Assembly: GCF_900113305.1 (NCBI RefSeq)
Contig: NZ_FOOW01000001.1
Span: forward strand, 356,383 to 420,382
Direction: 5' to 3'
From: Prevotella sp. KH2C16
Lineage (GTDB): Bacteria; Bacteroidota; Bacteroidia; Bacteroidales; Bacteroidaceae
DNA length: 64,000 bases
Below are positions 34,824 through 42,720 of the stretch, in pieces. The translations under genes and the position numbers were made by a program. How positions within the stretch are numbered: the first letter of the stretch is position 1; each line of letters begins with the position of its first letter. The notes beneath the pieces are model-generated. The model was not told where the DNA came from and searched no databases. It worked only from the letters and a program-made list of their open reading frames with translations.

Positions 34824-34909
34824 TGCCGCGAGCGGGACTCGAACCCGCACAGCCATTACTGGCCAAGGGATTTTAAGTCCCTCGTGTCTACCAATTCCAC
34901 CATTGCGGC
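34824..34909 (-). tRNA. tRNA-Leu (anticodon TAA)
   Basis: The minus strand folds into a class II tRNA of 86 bases with a long variable arm. The anticodon loop CTTAAAA gives TAA for leucine. The acceptor stem GCCGCAA/TCGCGGC has an A-C mismatch at pair 6-67. The CCA end is not encoded. A near-perfect promoter lies upstream at 34929-34959. Confidence 0.94.
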
Positions 34910-34928
34910 ATGGTTGTTTATTTTGATA

Positions 34929-34959
34929 CAAAGGTAGTGTTTAATCCTTAAACATCAAA
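34929..34959 (-). promoter_or_regulatory. Promoter of tRNA-Leu
   Basis: On the minus strand TTTG (34956-34959), 19 bases, then TACCTTTG (34929-34936). This is an exact match to the Bacteroidota consensus and spacing. Confidence 0.82.
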
Positions 34960-34994
34960 GGAATTTACACATTTTTAATACTTCGGGCGCGTAT

Positions 34995-35567
34995 TTAGTA
35001 GATGTGAAGCCGACCGTTTGCACCTGTCGTGGTTGCCCGATATGTGGTCAGTCCCCTCCCGGAGTTGTTGATGCAGTTGCCGCCGGTATTCATGTTGTAT
35101 TGCCGACCACATTTGCCGCAAGTGGCGATGCCGCTGCTGTTCATGCCAAGGGGATAGCTTTTTCTGGGGATGGCATTGTCGTCGAAGCAGTTGGGGCACT
35201 CCGCATCATAGGCGTAAAACTGTGCCGGATCGCTGAGGTTGCCGTATCCCACGATGACGCCATTGTTCATGCCGAGGCGGTTTTGGCTCTGCAGTCGTTG
35301 GTCGATGGCATTGAAGATGGACTCGGAAGTCAGTCCCTGGCTGTTCTTGAATACGAAATAGAGTGCTCCGGAGCTGATTTTATGCGAGATTTTGCAGAAT
35401 ATTCCCTTGGAATTTGGGTTCAAGGCAGAGTTCAGGGTCTGGTCAAGATGCTTGCTATTGTCTATGGTGAGGTTACAGTGATAGTCGCTGTAGGTGAACT
35501 CCTCGCCGCCACAGGAGGTCAGGGCGGCGGCAAGCAATATCGATAGGAGGAATCTATTTTTCTTCAT
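34995..35567 (-). CDS. Small lipoprotein with a zinc-ribbon-like cysteine set
   Basis: The 190-residue protein is a lipoprotein (LTSCGGEEF, Cys19). A beta-rich N-terminal part is followed by two CxxC pairs, AECPNCFDDN and ATCGKCGRQYN, about 30 residues apart and embedded in a Rieske-like layout (YAYDAECPNC, ATCGKCGRQYNMNTGG). The four cysteines are better suited to bind zinc, as no His ligands are paired with them. I do not recognise a named family. Last in order after SRPBCC and argH on the minus strand, it could be co-transcribed with argH, 47 bases upstream. Confidence 0.7.
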   Translation of the reverse strand: MKKNRFLLSILLAAALTSCGGEEFTYSDYHCNLTIDNSKHLDQTLNSALNPNSKGIFCKISHKISSGALYFVFKNSQGLTSESIFNAIDQRLQSQNRLGMNNGVIVGYGNLSDPAQFYAYDAECPNCFDDNAIPRKSYPLGMNSSGIATCGKCGRQYNMNTGGNCINNSGRGLTTYRATTTGANGRLHIY

Positions 35568-35614
35568 TTCACGGTTTTTATGTCCTGCCCTTGTGGGACA
35601 GAGTCATGTGAAAA

Positions 35615-36952
35615 CTATTCCAGCAAGTCCCTTTCGGCCTTTTCCATTCTTTCGAAGTGGAACTCCTTGAGGGTCTGTTGCATGAGAGCCTCAATCCTGT
35701 CGTTGCAGAGATTGCCCATAGAACCTTCGTGGGTGTGGTGGATGTGATGGTTGGCCTTGAAGGTGCTGGCCTCGATTTCGAGTCCCACCTGCTTGTAGGC
35801 GTCGCGGAAAGGCATGCCTGCCGCGGCAAGCCGGTTCACCTCTTCCACAGAGAACATCGGGTCGTACATCGGGTTTTCGAGGATATGCTCGTTCACTTCC
35901 ATCCTGCTGATGATGTATGCTGCCATCTGCAGGCAGTCCTTGAGTTCGTCGAAGGCGGGCAGGAAGACTTCCTTGATTATCTGCAGATCGCGGAAATAGC
36001 CCACGGGGAGGTTGTTCATCATGAGCATGATTTGCTGCGGGAGACCCTGCAGCTTGTTGCTTTTCGCCCGGATTAACTCAAACACATCGGGGTTCTTCTT
36101 GTGCGGCATGATGCTCGATCCGGTGGTGCATTCCTTGGGAAGTCTTATGAAGTTGAAGTTCTGGGAGTTGAAGAGACAGGCGTCAAAGGCCATCTTGGCC
36201 AGCGTGCCGGCTACGGTGGCGAGTGCGAACGCCACATTGCGCTCCATCTTGCCGCGCCCCATCTGTGCATAGACCACATTGTAGTCCATGGAGTCGAACC
36301 CCAGCAGCTCGGTCGTCAGGGTGCGGTTGAGCGGGAACGAGGAGCCGTATCCTGCCGCCGACCCCAGCGGGTTGCGGTTCGTCAGCTTGTAGGCAGCCTG
36401 CAGAAAGAGCATGTCGTCGGCGAGCGACTCCGCGTAGGCGCCGAACCAAAGGCCGAAACTGGAGGGCATGGCAATCTGCAGGTGGGTGTATCCCGGCATC
36501 AGGATGTCCTTGTACTGGTTGCTTTTGCGGATGAGTTCATCGAAGAGAATCTTCACTTGCTCTACCGTTTCCTTCAGGGCATGGCGGGTGAAGAGCTTCA
36601 GGTCTACGAGCACCTGATCGTTGCGGGAGCGTCCTGAATGGATTTTCTTGCCCGTGTCGCCGAGCTTGCGCGTGAGCATCAGTTCCACCTGCGAGTGTAC
36701 ATCCTCCACGCCTTCCTCAATCTGAAACCTCCCCTCATCGGCAAGCCGGTAGATGGTTTTCAGCTCTGCGAGCAGCGTCTTGAGTTCTTCGGCCGTGAGG
36801 AGGCCGATGGATTGCAGCATGGTGATGTGCGCCATGGAGCCCAGCACATCATATTTTGCCAGATAGAGGTCGAGTTCCCGGTCTCTCCCCACCGTGAATC
36901 GCTCAATCTCCTTGTTTACCTCGAAGTTCTTTTCCCAGAGTTTGTTTGCCAT
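35615..36952 (-). CDS. argH: Argininosuccinate lyase
   Basis: The 445-residue protein is a fumarase/aspartase superfamily lyase splitting argininosuccinate into arginine and fumarate, the last step of arginine synthesis. Family blocks are HSGRSRNDQVLVDLKLF, MPGYTHLQIAMPSSFG (helix with the catalytic His), NRNPLGSAAGYGSSFPLNR and the flexible signature GSSIMPHKKNPDVFELIRAK with its catalytic serine. The length is normal. It follows the SRPBCC gene by 29 bases on the same strand, likely one transcript. No other arg biosynthetic genes are in the window. Confidence 0.96.
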   Translation of the reverse strand: MANKLWEKNFEVNKEIERFTVGRDRELDLYLAKYDVLGSMAHITMLQSIGLLTAEELKTLLAELKTIYRLADEGRFQIEEGVEDVHSQVELMLTRKLGDTGKKIHSGRSRNDQVLVDLKLFTRHALKETVEQVKILFDELIRKSNQYKDILMPGYTHLQIAMPSSFGLWFGAYAESLADDMLFLQAAYKLTNRNPLGSAAGYGSSFPLNRTLTTELLGFDSMDYNVVYAQMGRGKMERNVAFALATVAGTLAKMAFDACLFNSQNFNFIRLPKECTTGSSIMPHKKNPDVFELIRAKSNKLQGLPQQIMLMMNNLPVGYFRDLQIIKEVFLPAFDELKDCLQMAAYIISRMEVNEHILENPMYDPMFSVEEVNRLAAAGMPFRDAYKQVGLEIEASTFKANHHIHHTHEGSMGNLCNDRIEALMQQTLKEFHFERMEKAERDLLE

Positions 36953-36981
36953 AATGCAGCCTTTAAAGAGTCTCCTTTCCT

Positions 36982-37398
36982 TTATTCATATTGAATCATC
37001 TGCAGCACATCGGCCACCTTTTCCAGCCCTTCCGTCAGCGGACCAGACACCATTCCCTTGATAAACGGGTTCAGTTCGGCCTTGATGGTGAGCTTCATCT
37101 TGCAGTTGGCGGCGTCCATGGGCAGCAGTTGAATCCAGAAGTTGAAGGGCACGGGACTTTGCTCGGTCTCAAACTTGATGGTCTTCGGCTCCTCCCGGTC
37201 TATGATGCGGAGCTTGATTTCGCCCACCATGGGGGCCTTGATGGCAATGTGGTCGGCGTCGAAGGTGAAGTCTTCGAGCTTGTCCTGCGGTATTCTGTCG
37301 CGTACCTTCTCAAGATTGTTCAGGTCGCTGAGCTTTTCGTAGACGCTCATCTGCGGATACGGAATCTGGCGGATGGTGCTTTCAAAAGTGCTGCTCAT
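36982..37398 (-). CDS. SRPBCC family protein
   Basis: This 138-residue protein has the pattern of the START/Bet v 1-like ligand-binding fold: FESTIRQIPYPQMSVYEKLSDL at the start, a run of beta strands (HIAIKAPMVGEIKLRIIDRE, KTIKFETEQSPVPFNFWIQL, CKMKLTIKAELNPFIKGMVS) and a long C-terminal helix (LTEGLEKVADVLQMI). It has no signal peptide. The ligand is unknown. It sits between pyrE and argH. Confidence 0.83.
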   Translation of the reverse strand: MSSTFESTIRQIPYPQMSVYEKLSDLNNLEKVRDRIPQDKLEDFTFDADHIAIKAPMVGEIKLRIIDREEPKTIKFETEQSPVPFNFWIQLLPMDAANCKMKLTIKAELNPFIKGMVSGPLTEGLEKVADVLQMIQYE

Positions 37399-37433
37399 AT
37401 CTTCTTGTTTGGTGGTTTGTTATTATCTGTCTG

Positions 37434-37496
37434 ACAAAATCGGCGATTTTGTCGTACAATCTCGGCGATTTTGTCGGATGATCTCGGCGATTTTGT
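37434..37496. repeat. Family B intergenic element, copy 5 (three palindromes)
   Basis: Units start at 37434, 37456 and 37478, exactly 22 bp apart: ACAAAATCGGCGATTTTGT, ACAATCTCGGCGATTTTGT and ATGATCTCGGCGATTTTGT. It lies just past the pyrE stop codon on the minus strand and upstream of the SRPBCC gene. Confidence 0.92.
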
Positions 37497-37514
37497 TTTC
37501 CTTTCAGCGGCCTT

Positions 37515-38159
37515 TTACTCCGCCGTATAGTGCTCCGGGTCCTGTCGCCAGCGGTGCAGGGTGTCCACATCCTCGGCCTTTATGTATCCGGTTTCGAGCG
37601 CCTTGCCCACCACATGCTCGTAGTCGGTGAGGGTAACGAGCCTTACGCCGGCCGCCTTGAACGCCTCTTCGGCCACCGGGAAGCCGTAAGTGTAGGAGGC
37701 AACCATGCCCACCACCTCGAACCCTGCCTGCCGCAAGGCTTCCACGGCCTTGAGCGAAGAGCCGCCAGTGGAGATGAGGTCTTCCACGACCACTACCTTT
37801 GAGCCCTTGGGCAGCGTGCCCTCGATGAGGTTGCCCATGCCGTGGTCCTTGGGTTTCGACCTTACATAGCAGAAGGGCAGACACAGCGCGTCGGCCACCA
37901 AGGCACCTTGGGCGATGGCTCCGGTGGCTACTCCTGCCACGGCCGTTGCCTCGGAGAAGTGCTCGAGGACGGCATGCACCAGCTCGAGCTTCACAAAGGT
38001 GCGCACTTCGGGATAGGAGAGCGTCTTGCGGTTGTCGCAGTAGAAGGGCGATTTCCATCCGCTCGCCCAGGTGAAAGGTTCTTTTGGCTGCACCTTGATG
38101 GCCTTGATTTCAAGGAGTTTGGAGGCAAAGTCCAGTTTCAGTTTGTCCATGTCGTTCAT
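37515..38159 (-). CDS. pyrE: Orotate phosphoribosyltransferase
   Basis: The 214-residue protein joins orotate to PRPP to give orotidine 5'-phosphate in pyrimidine synthesis. The type I PRTase signature is KVVVVEDLISTGGSSLKAVE (about 117-136), with the orotate loop KEPFTWASGWKSPFYCDNRK near the N terminus. Two candidate starts exist (MNDM and the Met four codons later). A TATCTTTG promoter box lies just upstream. A family B element follows its stop. It is unusual only in that it is not beside other pyr genes. Confidence 0.96.
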   Translation of the reverse strand: MNDMDKLKLDFASKLLEIKAIKVQPKEPFTWASGWKSPFYCDNRKTLSYPEVRTFVKLELVHAVLEHFSEATAVAGVATGAIAQGALVADALCLPFCYVRSKPKDHGMGNLIEGTLPKGSKVVVVEDLISTGGSSLKAVEALRQAGFEVVGMVASYTYGFPVAEEAFKAAGVRLVTLTDYEHVVGKALETGYIKAEDVDTLHRWRQDPEHYTAE

Positions 38160-38182
38160 TTGATAGGGGTTTATTTTTCCTG

Positions 38183-38190
38183 CAAAGATA
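38183..38190 (-). promoter_or_regulatory. -7 promoter box of pyrE
   Basis: On the minus strand TATCTTTG lies 24 bases before the start codon. The region up to 38260 beyond it is AT-rich with several ATAATTC repeats. Confidence 0.65.
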
Positions 38191-38259
38191 AGGATTTTAA
38201 TTTATAATTCACAATTCATGATGCATAATTCATAATCAGGACGGCATATAATCTATGCC

Positions 38260-38955
38260 TTATGACTTGGCATAGGCGAGGGTGAGGATGCTCACCCGAG
38301 TGCCTTCGGCCTTCAGGAGCTCGCTGCCGCAGGCGATGAGGGTGGCTCCCGTGGTGGCTACATCGTCTATCAGGAGCAGGTGTTTGCCGCTGATGCGCTC
38401 CGTGTCTTCAAGTCGGAAGGCGTCCTTCACATTCTCGTTGCGCTCCCATCGGCCTTTGTGGGTCTGACTTTCCCTGAACTGCGTGCGGCTTACGACGCGC
38501 TTTCCTACCGGGATTCCCGTAACCTCGCTGACGCCCCGGGCTATCTCCGCGCTCTGGTTGAAGCCCCGCTGGCGGAGCCGGTTTCTGCCGAGAGGCAGGG
38601 GAATAATCAGGTCGATGCCGTCGAAGAAGCCTGAATCCATGAACTCAGAGGCCATCATGCGCCCCATCTTCACACCGATTTCCGGGTGCCCGTGATACTT
38701 CATCTGATAGATGATGTTGCCGGCCTCGCTGCCCGCACTATAGAAAAGGAAGGCCGCACACCGCTCTGTCTTCATCCGCCCCCAGAACATAGTGGCCATG
38801 GTGTTCTCATATGGGTCTTCGTGATAGAGCGTGCGGGGTAGGCGGAGGTTGCATTTCGTGCAGACGATGTCCTCGCCCGGAGCCAGCCGGAGGCCGCACG
38901 ACACGCATCGCTGGGGCGAAACCAGATTCAGAATACGGCTCCAAAAACTAATCAT
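38260..38955 (-). CDS. ComF family phosphoribosyltransferase-like protein
   Basis: The chosen start MISFWSRILNLVSPQ gives 231 residues and overlaps the recX stop as ATGA, so it is translationally coupled. Two CxxC pairs at the start (RCVSCGLRL and CTKCNLRL) should bind zinc. The C-terminal part is a PRTase domain with PLPLGRNRLRQRGFNQSAEI and the PRPP loop LLLIDDVATTGATLIACGSE. ComF family members take part in natural transformation in several bacteria. With yifB in the same window this hints at DNA uptake but does not show it. No comEA or type IV pilus genes are seen. Confidence 0.9.
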   Translation of the reverse strand: MISFWSRILNLVSPQRCVSCGLRLAPGEDIVCTKCNLRLPRTLYHEDPYENTMATMFWGRMKTERCAAFLFYSAGSEAGNIIYQMKYHGHPEIGVKMGRMMASEFMDSGFFDGIDLIIPLPLGRNRLRQRGFNQSAEIARGVSEVTGIPVGKRVVSRTQFRESQTHKGRWERNENVKDAFRLEDTERISGKHLLLIDDVATTGATLIACGSELLKAEGTRVSILTLAYAKS

Positions 38956-39425
38956 AGGTCGATGTCGCTGAGGTTGTCGATGCATTTCCGGATGAGGTCG
39001 AGGCTGTATCCGCGCCCCATGGCCCACCTGATGAGCTTCATGGAGCGCTCATAGTCGCTCCCGGCCTTGATGCTCTTCCACTTCCGCTGTGCCATCGGGC
39101 GGAGCGTTTCGAGGTATTGCTCGTCTTCCACGGCATCGAAGACCGGGTCGGAAAGGTCTCGGCCGATATGCTTCTGGTAGAGAGCCTGCTCGATCTTGCG
39201 CCTTCCCCAGCCGTTGTATTTCAGCTTGTCGTTGACGAAGAAGCGGCAGTAGCGGCTGTCGTCTACATACTTTTCTCGGGTCAGATACTCCATGATGCGT
39301 GCCTGGGCGTCGTCGGGAATACCCCACCGGCGCATTTTCTCAAGCATCTCCCACGAGCAGTGCTCGGCCGCGGAACAGAGGGCGGCAAGCTTGTAGAGCA
39401 CCTGTTGCTCGGTCATTTCCTTCAT
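38952..39425 (-). CDS. recX: Regulatory protein RecX
   Basis: The 157-residue protein has the three-helix repeats of RecX: AEHCSWEMLEKMRRWGIPDD, EYLTREKYVDDSRYCRFFVN and DKLKYNGWGRRKIEQALYQK. RecX blocks RecA filament growth. No recA gene is nearby. The start and stop overlap both neighbours by ATGA (prmC upstream, comF downstream), which makes a tightly coupled trio. Confidence 0.9.
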   Translation of the reverse strand: MKEMTEQQVLYKLAALCSAAEHCSWEMLEKMRRWGIPDDAQARIMEYLTREKYVDDSRYCRFFVNDKLKYNGWGRRKIEQALYQKHIGRDLSDPVFDAVEDEQYLETLRPMAQRKWKSIKAGSDYERSMKLIRWAMGRGYSLDLIRKCIDNLSDIDL

Positions 39426-40276
39426 GGGCGAGTTCCTTTCATCATCCGTTGCTTGCCGAATTGGTCTTTCCGGACCTCTATATTGTTGTAGCCTTGTTCT
39501 TCTAACAGGGTCTCCAGTTCTCTGGCATACAGGGGATTGATTTCAAAATAGAGTTCTCCGCCCGGCTTGAGGGCGGTCTTGCCGTATTCCGCTATGGCTC
39601 GATAGAAGCGCAGCGGGTCGTCGTCGGGCACGAAGAGAGCCGTTTCCGGTTCATACTCGAGCACATTCCGCTCCATCTTGTCGCGCTCTTTCATGCAGAT
39701 ATAGGGCGGATTCGAGACGATGACATCTATTCTCTCCGTGCCTTTGTCGGCCTTGTCAGAGAGTCCGGGAGCGAGGATGTCTCGCTTGAGAAACCTCACG
39801 CCCGCCTTCAACCGTTCGTTGTTCTCCCTCGCGACGCTGAGCGCTTCCGTGGAAATATCCCATCCTTTCACCTCCGCCTGGGGCAGGTGGAGGGCGAGCG
39901 TAACGGCTATGCAACCGCTTCCCGTGCCTATGTCGATAATGCGGAGGTGGCCGGAGTGAGTGTGCCGGGCGGTAATCCACTCGCACAACTCTGCCGTCTC
40001 GGGGCGCGGGATGAGCACTCCGGGGCGTACCTTGAAGGTTCGTCCGCAGAAGTCGGCCTGTCCCAAGACATACTGCACGGGCTCGCTCTTTTGCAGTCTG
40101 CCGACAATTTCCCGCAAAACCGCTTCCTCGTCTGAAGATAATTCATTAACTTTGCCCGAGTAAAGGTCGGCGAGCGTGAAGCCGAAGACCACCTCCAGCA
40201 CCGTGCGCATGACGGCTTTAGCCTCGCTTTCGTCGTAGGGCGGCACGATGAGATGCCATAGTTGGTTGTAGGTCAT
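39422..40276 (-). CDS. prmC: Release factor glutamine methyltransferase
   Basis: The chosen start MTYNQLWHLIVPPYDESEAK gives 284 residues. The longer reading frame upstream overlaps ribD on the other strand and is rejected. It carries the SAM-binding loop IIDIGTGSGCIAVTLAL and the substrate signature VIVSNPPYI, with a helical N-terminal domain. PrmC methylates the GGQ glutamine of release factors RF1 and RF2. It is first of the prmC-recX-comF run, with a TAATTTTG promoter box beginning nine bases before the ATG, which makes it nearly leaderless. Confidence 0.95.
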   Translation of the reverse strand: MTYNQLWHLIVPPYDESEAKAVMRTVLEVVFGFTLADLYSGKVNELSSDEEAVLREIVGRLQKSEPVQYVLGQADFCGRTFKVRPGVLIPRPETAELCEWITARHTHSGHLRIIDIGTGSGCIAVTLALHLPQAEVKGWDISTEALSVARENNERLKAGVRFLKRDILAPGLSDKADKGTERIDVIVSNPPYICMKERDKMERNVLEYEPETALFVPDDDPLRFYRAIAEYGKTALKPGGELYFEINPLYARELETLLEEQGYNNIEVRKDQFGKQRMMKGTRP

Positions 40277-40284
40277 AATGCAAG

Positions 40285-40292
40285 CAAAATTA
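40285..40292 (-). promoter_or_regulatory. -7 promoter box of prmC-recX-comF
   Basis: On the minus strand TAATTTTG matches TAnnTTTG and begins nine bases before the prmC start, in the 30-base gap shared with ribD. Confidence 0.55.
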
Positions 40293-40306
40293 TAAAATAA
40301 TTTGAA

Positions 40307-41239
40307 ATGACGCAAGAAGAGACGGATAAAAAATATATGCGACGCTGCATTCAGCTGGCCATGAACGGCTGGCAGAACGCCAAACCCAATCCCATGGTGG
40401 GAGCGGTGCTCGTTGCCGACGGGCGCATCATCGGCGAGGGCTACCATGTTCGGTGCGGCGAAGGGCATGCCGAGGTGAACTGCTTTGCCTCTGTGAGGCC
40501 TGCCGACGGAGCCTTGCTCCGCAAATCGACCCTCTATGTGAGCCTGGAGCCTTGTTCGCATTACGGTCGCACGCCACCTTGTGCCGACCTTATTATAAAG
40601 AAAGGAGTGCCCCGGGTGGTGGTCGGGTGCATCGACCCGTTTGCCAAAGTGCGGGGGCGCGGCATCCGGAAGCTGCAAGAGGCGGGCGTGGAAGTCGTCG
40701 TGGGCGTGCTCGAAGACGAGTGCCGCAAGCTCAACGGGCGTTTTATCACCTTTAATACAGCCTGTCGCCCTTACATTCTCCTGAAGTGGGCACAGACGGT
40801 CGACGGCTTTCTGGACGACCATTTCAGGCCGGTGCATATATCGACGGTCTTCACGAAGATGCTCGCCCATAAGCTCCGTGCGGAGAACGACGCGATTCTG
40901 GTGGGGCGGATAACGGTCGAACGCGACTGCCCGAGGCTGGATGTGAGGGAATGGAGCGGCCGGAATCCCCGCAGGTTTGTGCTTTCTTCCGCAGCATCTA
41001 TAGATAGGATTCTCGAGGAATGTTATCAGGAGGGACTTCAGTCGCTGATCGTTGAGGGGGGGCGGAAGACCCTCGAGAGTTTCATGGAGCGTGATTTGTG
41101 GGATGAGATACGCGTGGAAACGGGCATGTTGACGACAGGGGCGGGCACCCGTGCTCCTCTGTTGCCGGGCAATCTGCGGGTAATCCGAATGGAGAATTAC
41201 GATGGAAACGAGATTATAACCTATGAAAGGAAGTCATGA
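40307..41239 (+). CDS. ribD: Bifunctional riboflavin biosynthesis protein RibD
   Basis: This 310-residue protein has an N-terminal deaminase domain with the zinc site GHAEVNCFA and EPCSHYGRTPPCADLIIKK, and a C-terminal reductase domain (about 150-310) with ILLKWAQTVDGFLDD, ILVGRITVERDCPRLDVR and LIVEGGRKTLESF. It performs the second and third steps of riboflavin synthesis. It is some 50 residues shorter than E. coli RibD, mostly in the reductase. It is alone as a riboflavin gene here. It is divergent from prmC, and the small gene at 41236 overlaps its stop. Confidence 0.95.
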   Translation: MTQEETDKKYMRRCIQLAMNGWQNAKPNPMVGAVLVADGRIIGEGYHVRCGEGHAEVNCFASVRPADGALLRKSTLYVSLEPCSHYGRTPPCADLIIKKGVPRVVVGCIDPFAKVRGRGIRKLQEAGVEVVVGVLEDECRKLNGRFITFNTACRPYILLKWAQTVDGFLDDHFRPVHISTVFTKMLAHKLRAENDAILVGRITVERDCPRLDVREWSGRNPRRFVLSSAASIDRILEECYQEGLQSLIVEGGRKTLESFMERDLWDEIRVETGMLTTGAGTRAPLLPGNLRVIRMENYDGNEIITYERKS

Positions 41240-41397
41240 CAACGAATAGATTCACCGCGCGGCTCAGCGACTCGGACGACTATCAGCGGGAGTTGCTGAT
41301 CCGAAAGATAGAGCATGCCGTCGAACAACTCAAGCTTTCGGAACTGGAAGCCTTGTCGTATGATATGTTTACAAAGGGGTATATGAAGGAGGGATAG
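41236..41397 (+). CDS. Small hypothetical protein (53 aa) coupled to ribD
   Basis: This 53-residue reading frame begins MTTNRFTARLSDSDDYQREL and ends DMFTKGYMKEG. Its ATG overlaps the ribD stop as ATGA, a clear coupling sign. The composition is protein-like, with amphipathic helices (IRKIEHAVEQLKLSELEALS) and no membrane segment. I recognise no family. Its stop lies only five bases from the convergent gene at 41403. Given the overlap and codon use, it is probably real. Confidence 0.65.
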   Translation: MTTNRFTARLSDSDDYQRELLIRKIEHAVEQLKLSELEALSYDMFTKGYMKEG

Positions 41398-41402
41398 GAC
41401 CG

Positions 41403-41588
41403 TTACTTCTTCTTGTTGCGGAAAAACCTGTCGTGAACGGCTCCTGCAAGCATGCCTATGGCGATGCCCAACGGGATGATGCCGGGGCTGCCTGCGATGA
41501 GGGAAACGGCGGCACCGAGAAAAGAACCGTAGAGGATGCCCTTGAAAAGACCGTCGTGCTTGCTGGAATCACCGTTCTCGTCCATCAT
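41403..41588 (-). CDS. Small glycine-rich membrane protein (61 aa)
   Basis: The 61-residue protein has a polar start (MMDENGDSSKHDG), one or two hydrophobic helices rich in small residues (GILYGSFLGAAVSLIAGS, IIPLGIAIGMLAGAV) and a basic tail (HDRFFRNKKK) that should face the cytoplasm. The glycine pattern resembles small inner-membrane glycine-zipper proteins. It is coupled by ATGA overlap to the gene at 41585. Function unknown. Confidence 0.65.
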   Translation of the reverse strand: MMDENGDSSKHDGLFKGILYGSFLGAAVSLIAGSPGIIPLGIAIGMLAGAVHDRFFRNKKK

Positions 41589-41749
41589 CTTGTGCCGTTC
41601 TCTTGTTCCAAGCCTTTGCAGAGATAGCCCACGATATACTCCATCGGGGTCTGCAATATCAAGTCGTTGTTGGCCTCGAGGTCTTCTATCAGTTTTCTGA
41701 TGACCGGCCAGCGGGGCGAACTCTCGTATTTCCTATAGGGATGTTCCAT
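41585..41749 (-). CDS. Small hypothetical protein (54 aa)
   Basis: This 54-residue frame reads MEHPYRKYESSPRWPVIRKL and ends CKGLEQENGTR. It starts two bases after the RNase H stop, and its own TGA overlaps the next ATG as ATGA. It contains a helix LIEDLEANNDLILQ and a tyrosine-rich segment MEYIVGYLCKGL. No family is recognised. Being flanked by tight junctions on both sides argues that it is a genuine gene of an rnh-small-small operon. Confidence 0.6.
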   Translation of the reverse strand: MEHPYRKYESSPRWPVIRKLIEDLEANNDLILQTPMEYIVGYLCKGLEQENGTR

Positions 41750-41751
41750 GG

Positions 41752-42225
41752 CTATTTCCTCCCGAAATCAGCGGGAATCTCGCCCCATTTGGCGGTGTCC
41801 CACTTCAAGATGGGTGTCGTGATGTGGTGCGTGCGAAGCCAGGCTTCGGCTCTGGCGATGACCTGAAAGAGCGGCTCGGTCTGCGGATTGCGCTCAAGTT
41901 TGGTCTTGCATTTCTTCTTGTTGACCCAGAGAATGGCGTTGTAAGAGTCGCTGTAGATGATCTTGTCGCCGATGCCCCGCTTCTCCATGAGGGCAAGAGC
42001 GTGTACGATGGCAAGGAATTCGCCGATGTTGTTGGTGCCGTGAACGGGGCCGAAGTGGAATACCTGCGCACCCGTTTGCAGGTCTATGGCCTGATATTCC
42101 ATAGGACCGGGGTTGCCGGAGCAGGCTGCGTCGACGGCCCAGGCCGTTGCCACCACCTCCTGGGGCAGCGGCAGGACCGTGTCGTGGCGATAGTCGGGCG
42201 GATTCAGGAGTTCCTTTTTCTTCAT
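41752..42225 (-). CDS. RNase H-fold protein
   Basis: The 157-residue protein has the RNase H1 fold with acidic catalytic residues: Asp32 in AVDAACSGNPGP, Glu69 in NNIGEFLAIVHA, Asp93 in IIYSDSYNAI and Asp143 or Asp153 near the C terminus (LKWDTAKWGEIPADF). It should cut RNA in RNA-DNA hybrids. It differs from classic RNase HI in its short lysine-rich loop (WVNKKKCKTKLERN). The gene begins a compact run of small genes downstream on the same strand. Confidence 0.88.
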   Translation of the reverse strand: MKKKELLNPPDYRHDTVLPLPQEVVATAWAVDAACSGNPGPMEYQAIDLQTGAQVFHFGPVHGTNNIGEFLAIVHALALMEKRGIGDKIIYSDSYNAILWVNKKKCKTKLERNPQTEPLFQVIARAEAWLRTHHITTPILKWDTAKWGEIPADFGRK

Positions 42226-42230
42226 GATTT

Positions 42231-42710
42231 CTACATGGTTGTGGGCGTATAGCCTTCTTCCTTCAGTTCCTGAAGCACTTCCTCCGCTATGCCCTGACCT
42301 ACTTTCTGCCCTGCCTCCATCAGTTCTTTGTTCATTGTGGGTGTCGTCATGGCGATTTTCTTGCCGAGCGGGGTCTCGTAGAAGGCGATGAATCCCTTGA
42401 GGTCTTCCAGCGTGAGATACCTCTTATAAATAGGGGTGTAGAGGTCGCCGATTCTCTCGAGGAAGAGGTTCCCGAACTTATCCTCTATCTTCTGCATGAT
42501 TTCCTCGGGCACATCGGCCAGCATATTCCTCATCATCTGCATCAGCAGGGGAAACTGGGCGCGGAGAGAGGTGGAAGTGCCGGATACCTGCATGAGGCGG
42601 TCGAGTGTCTCACGATATTCCTTGTCGCTGTTCTGCTGGGGAATGGCGGTCTGTGCCTGGGCACAGGAAAGGGTGCTCAAAAGGAGCAGAAAGATAACAA
42701 TTCTCTTCAT
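42231..42710 (-). CDS. DUF2059 domain-containing protein
   Basis: The 159-residue protein has a signal peptide (MKRIVIFLLLLSTLSCAQAQ) and a helical body typical of DUF2059: ETLDRLMQVSGTSTSLRAQF, FLERIGDLYTPIYKRYLTLE, DLKGFIAFYETPLGKKIAMT. Members are envelope proteins of unknown role. It sits 10 bases downstream of argS and 5 bases upstream of the RNase H gene, so it is probably in the same transcript, but no functional link is suggested. Confidence 0.88.
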   Translation of the reverse strand: MKRIVIFLLLLSTLSCAQAQTAIPQQNSDKEYRETLDRLMQVSGTSTSLRAQFPLLMQMMRNMLADVPEEIMQKIEDKFGNLFLERIGDLYTPIYKRYLTLEDLKGFIAFYETPLGKKIAMTTPTMNKELMEAGQKVGQGIAEEVLQELKEEGYTPTTM

Positions 42711-42720
42711 ATATTTGATT

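Noticed and set aside
40277..40870. N-terminal extension of prmC reaching 40870
   Set aside because: It overlaps ribD on the other strand, lacks homology to PrmC and passes through the promoter box at 40285.
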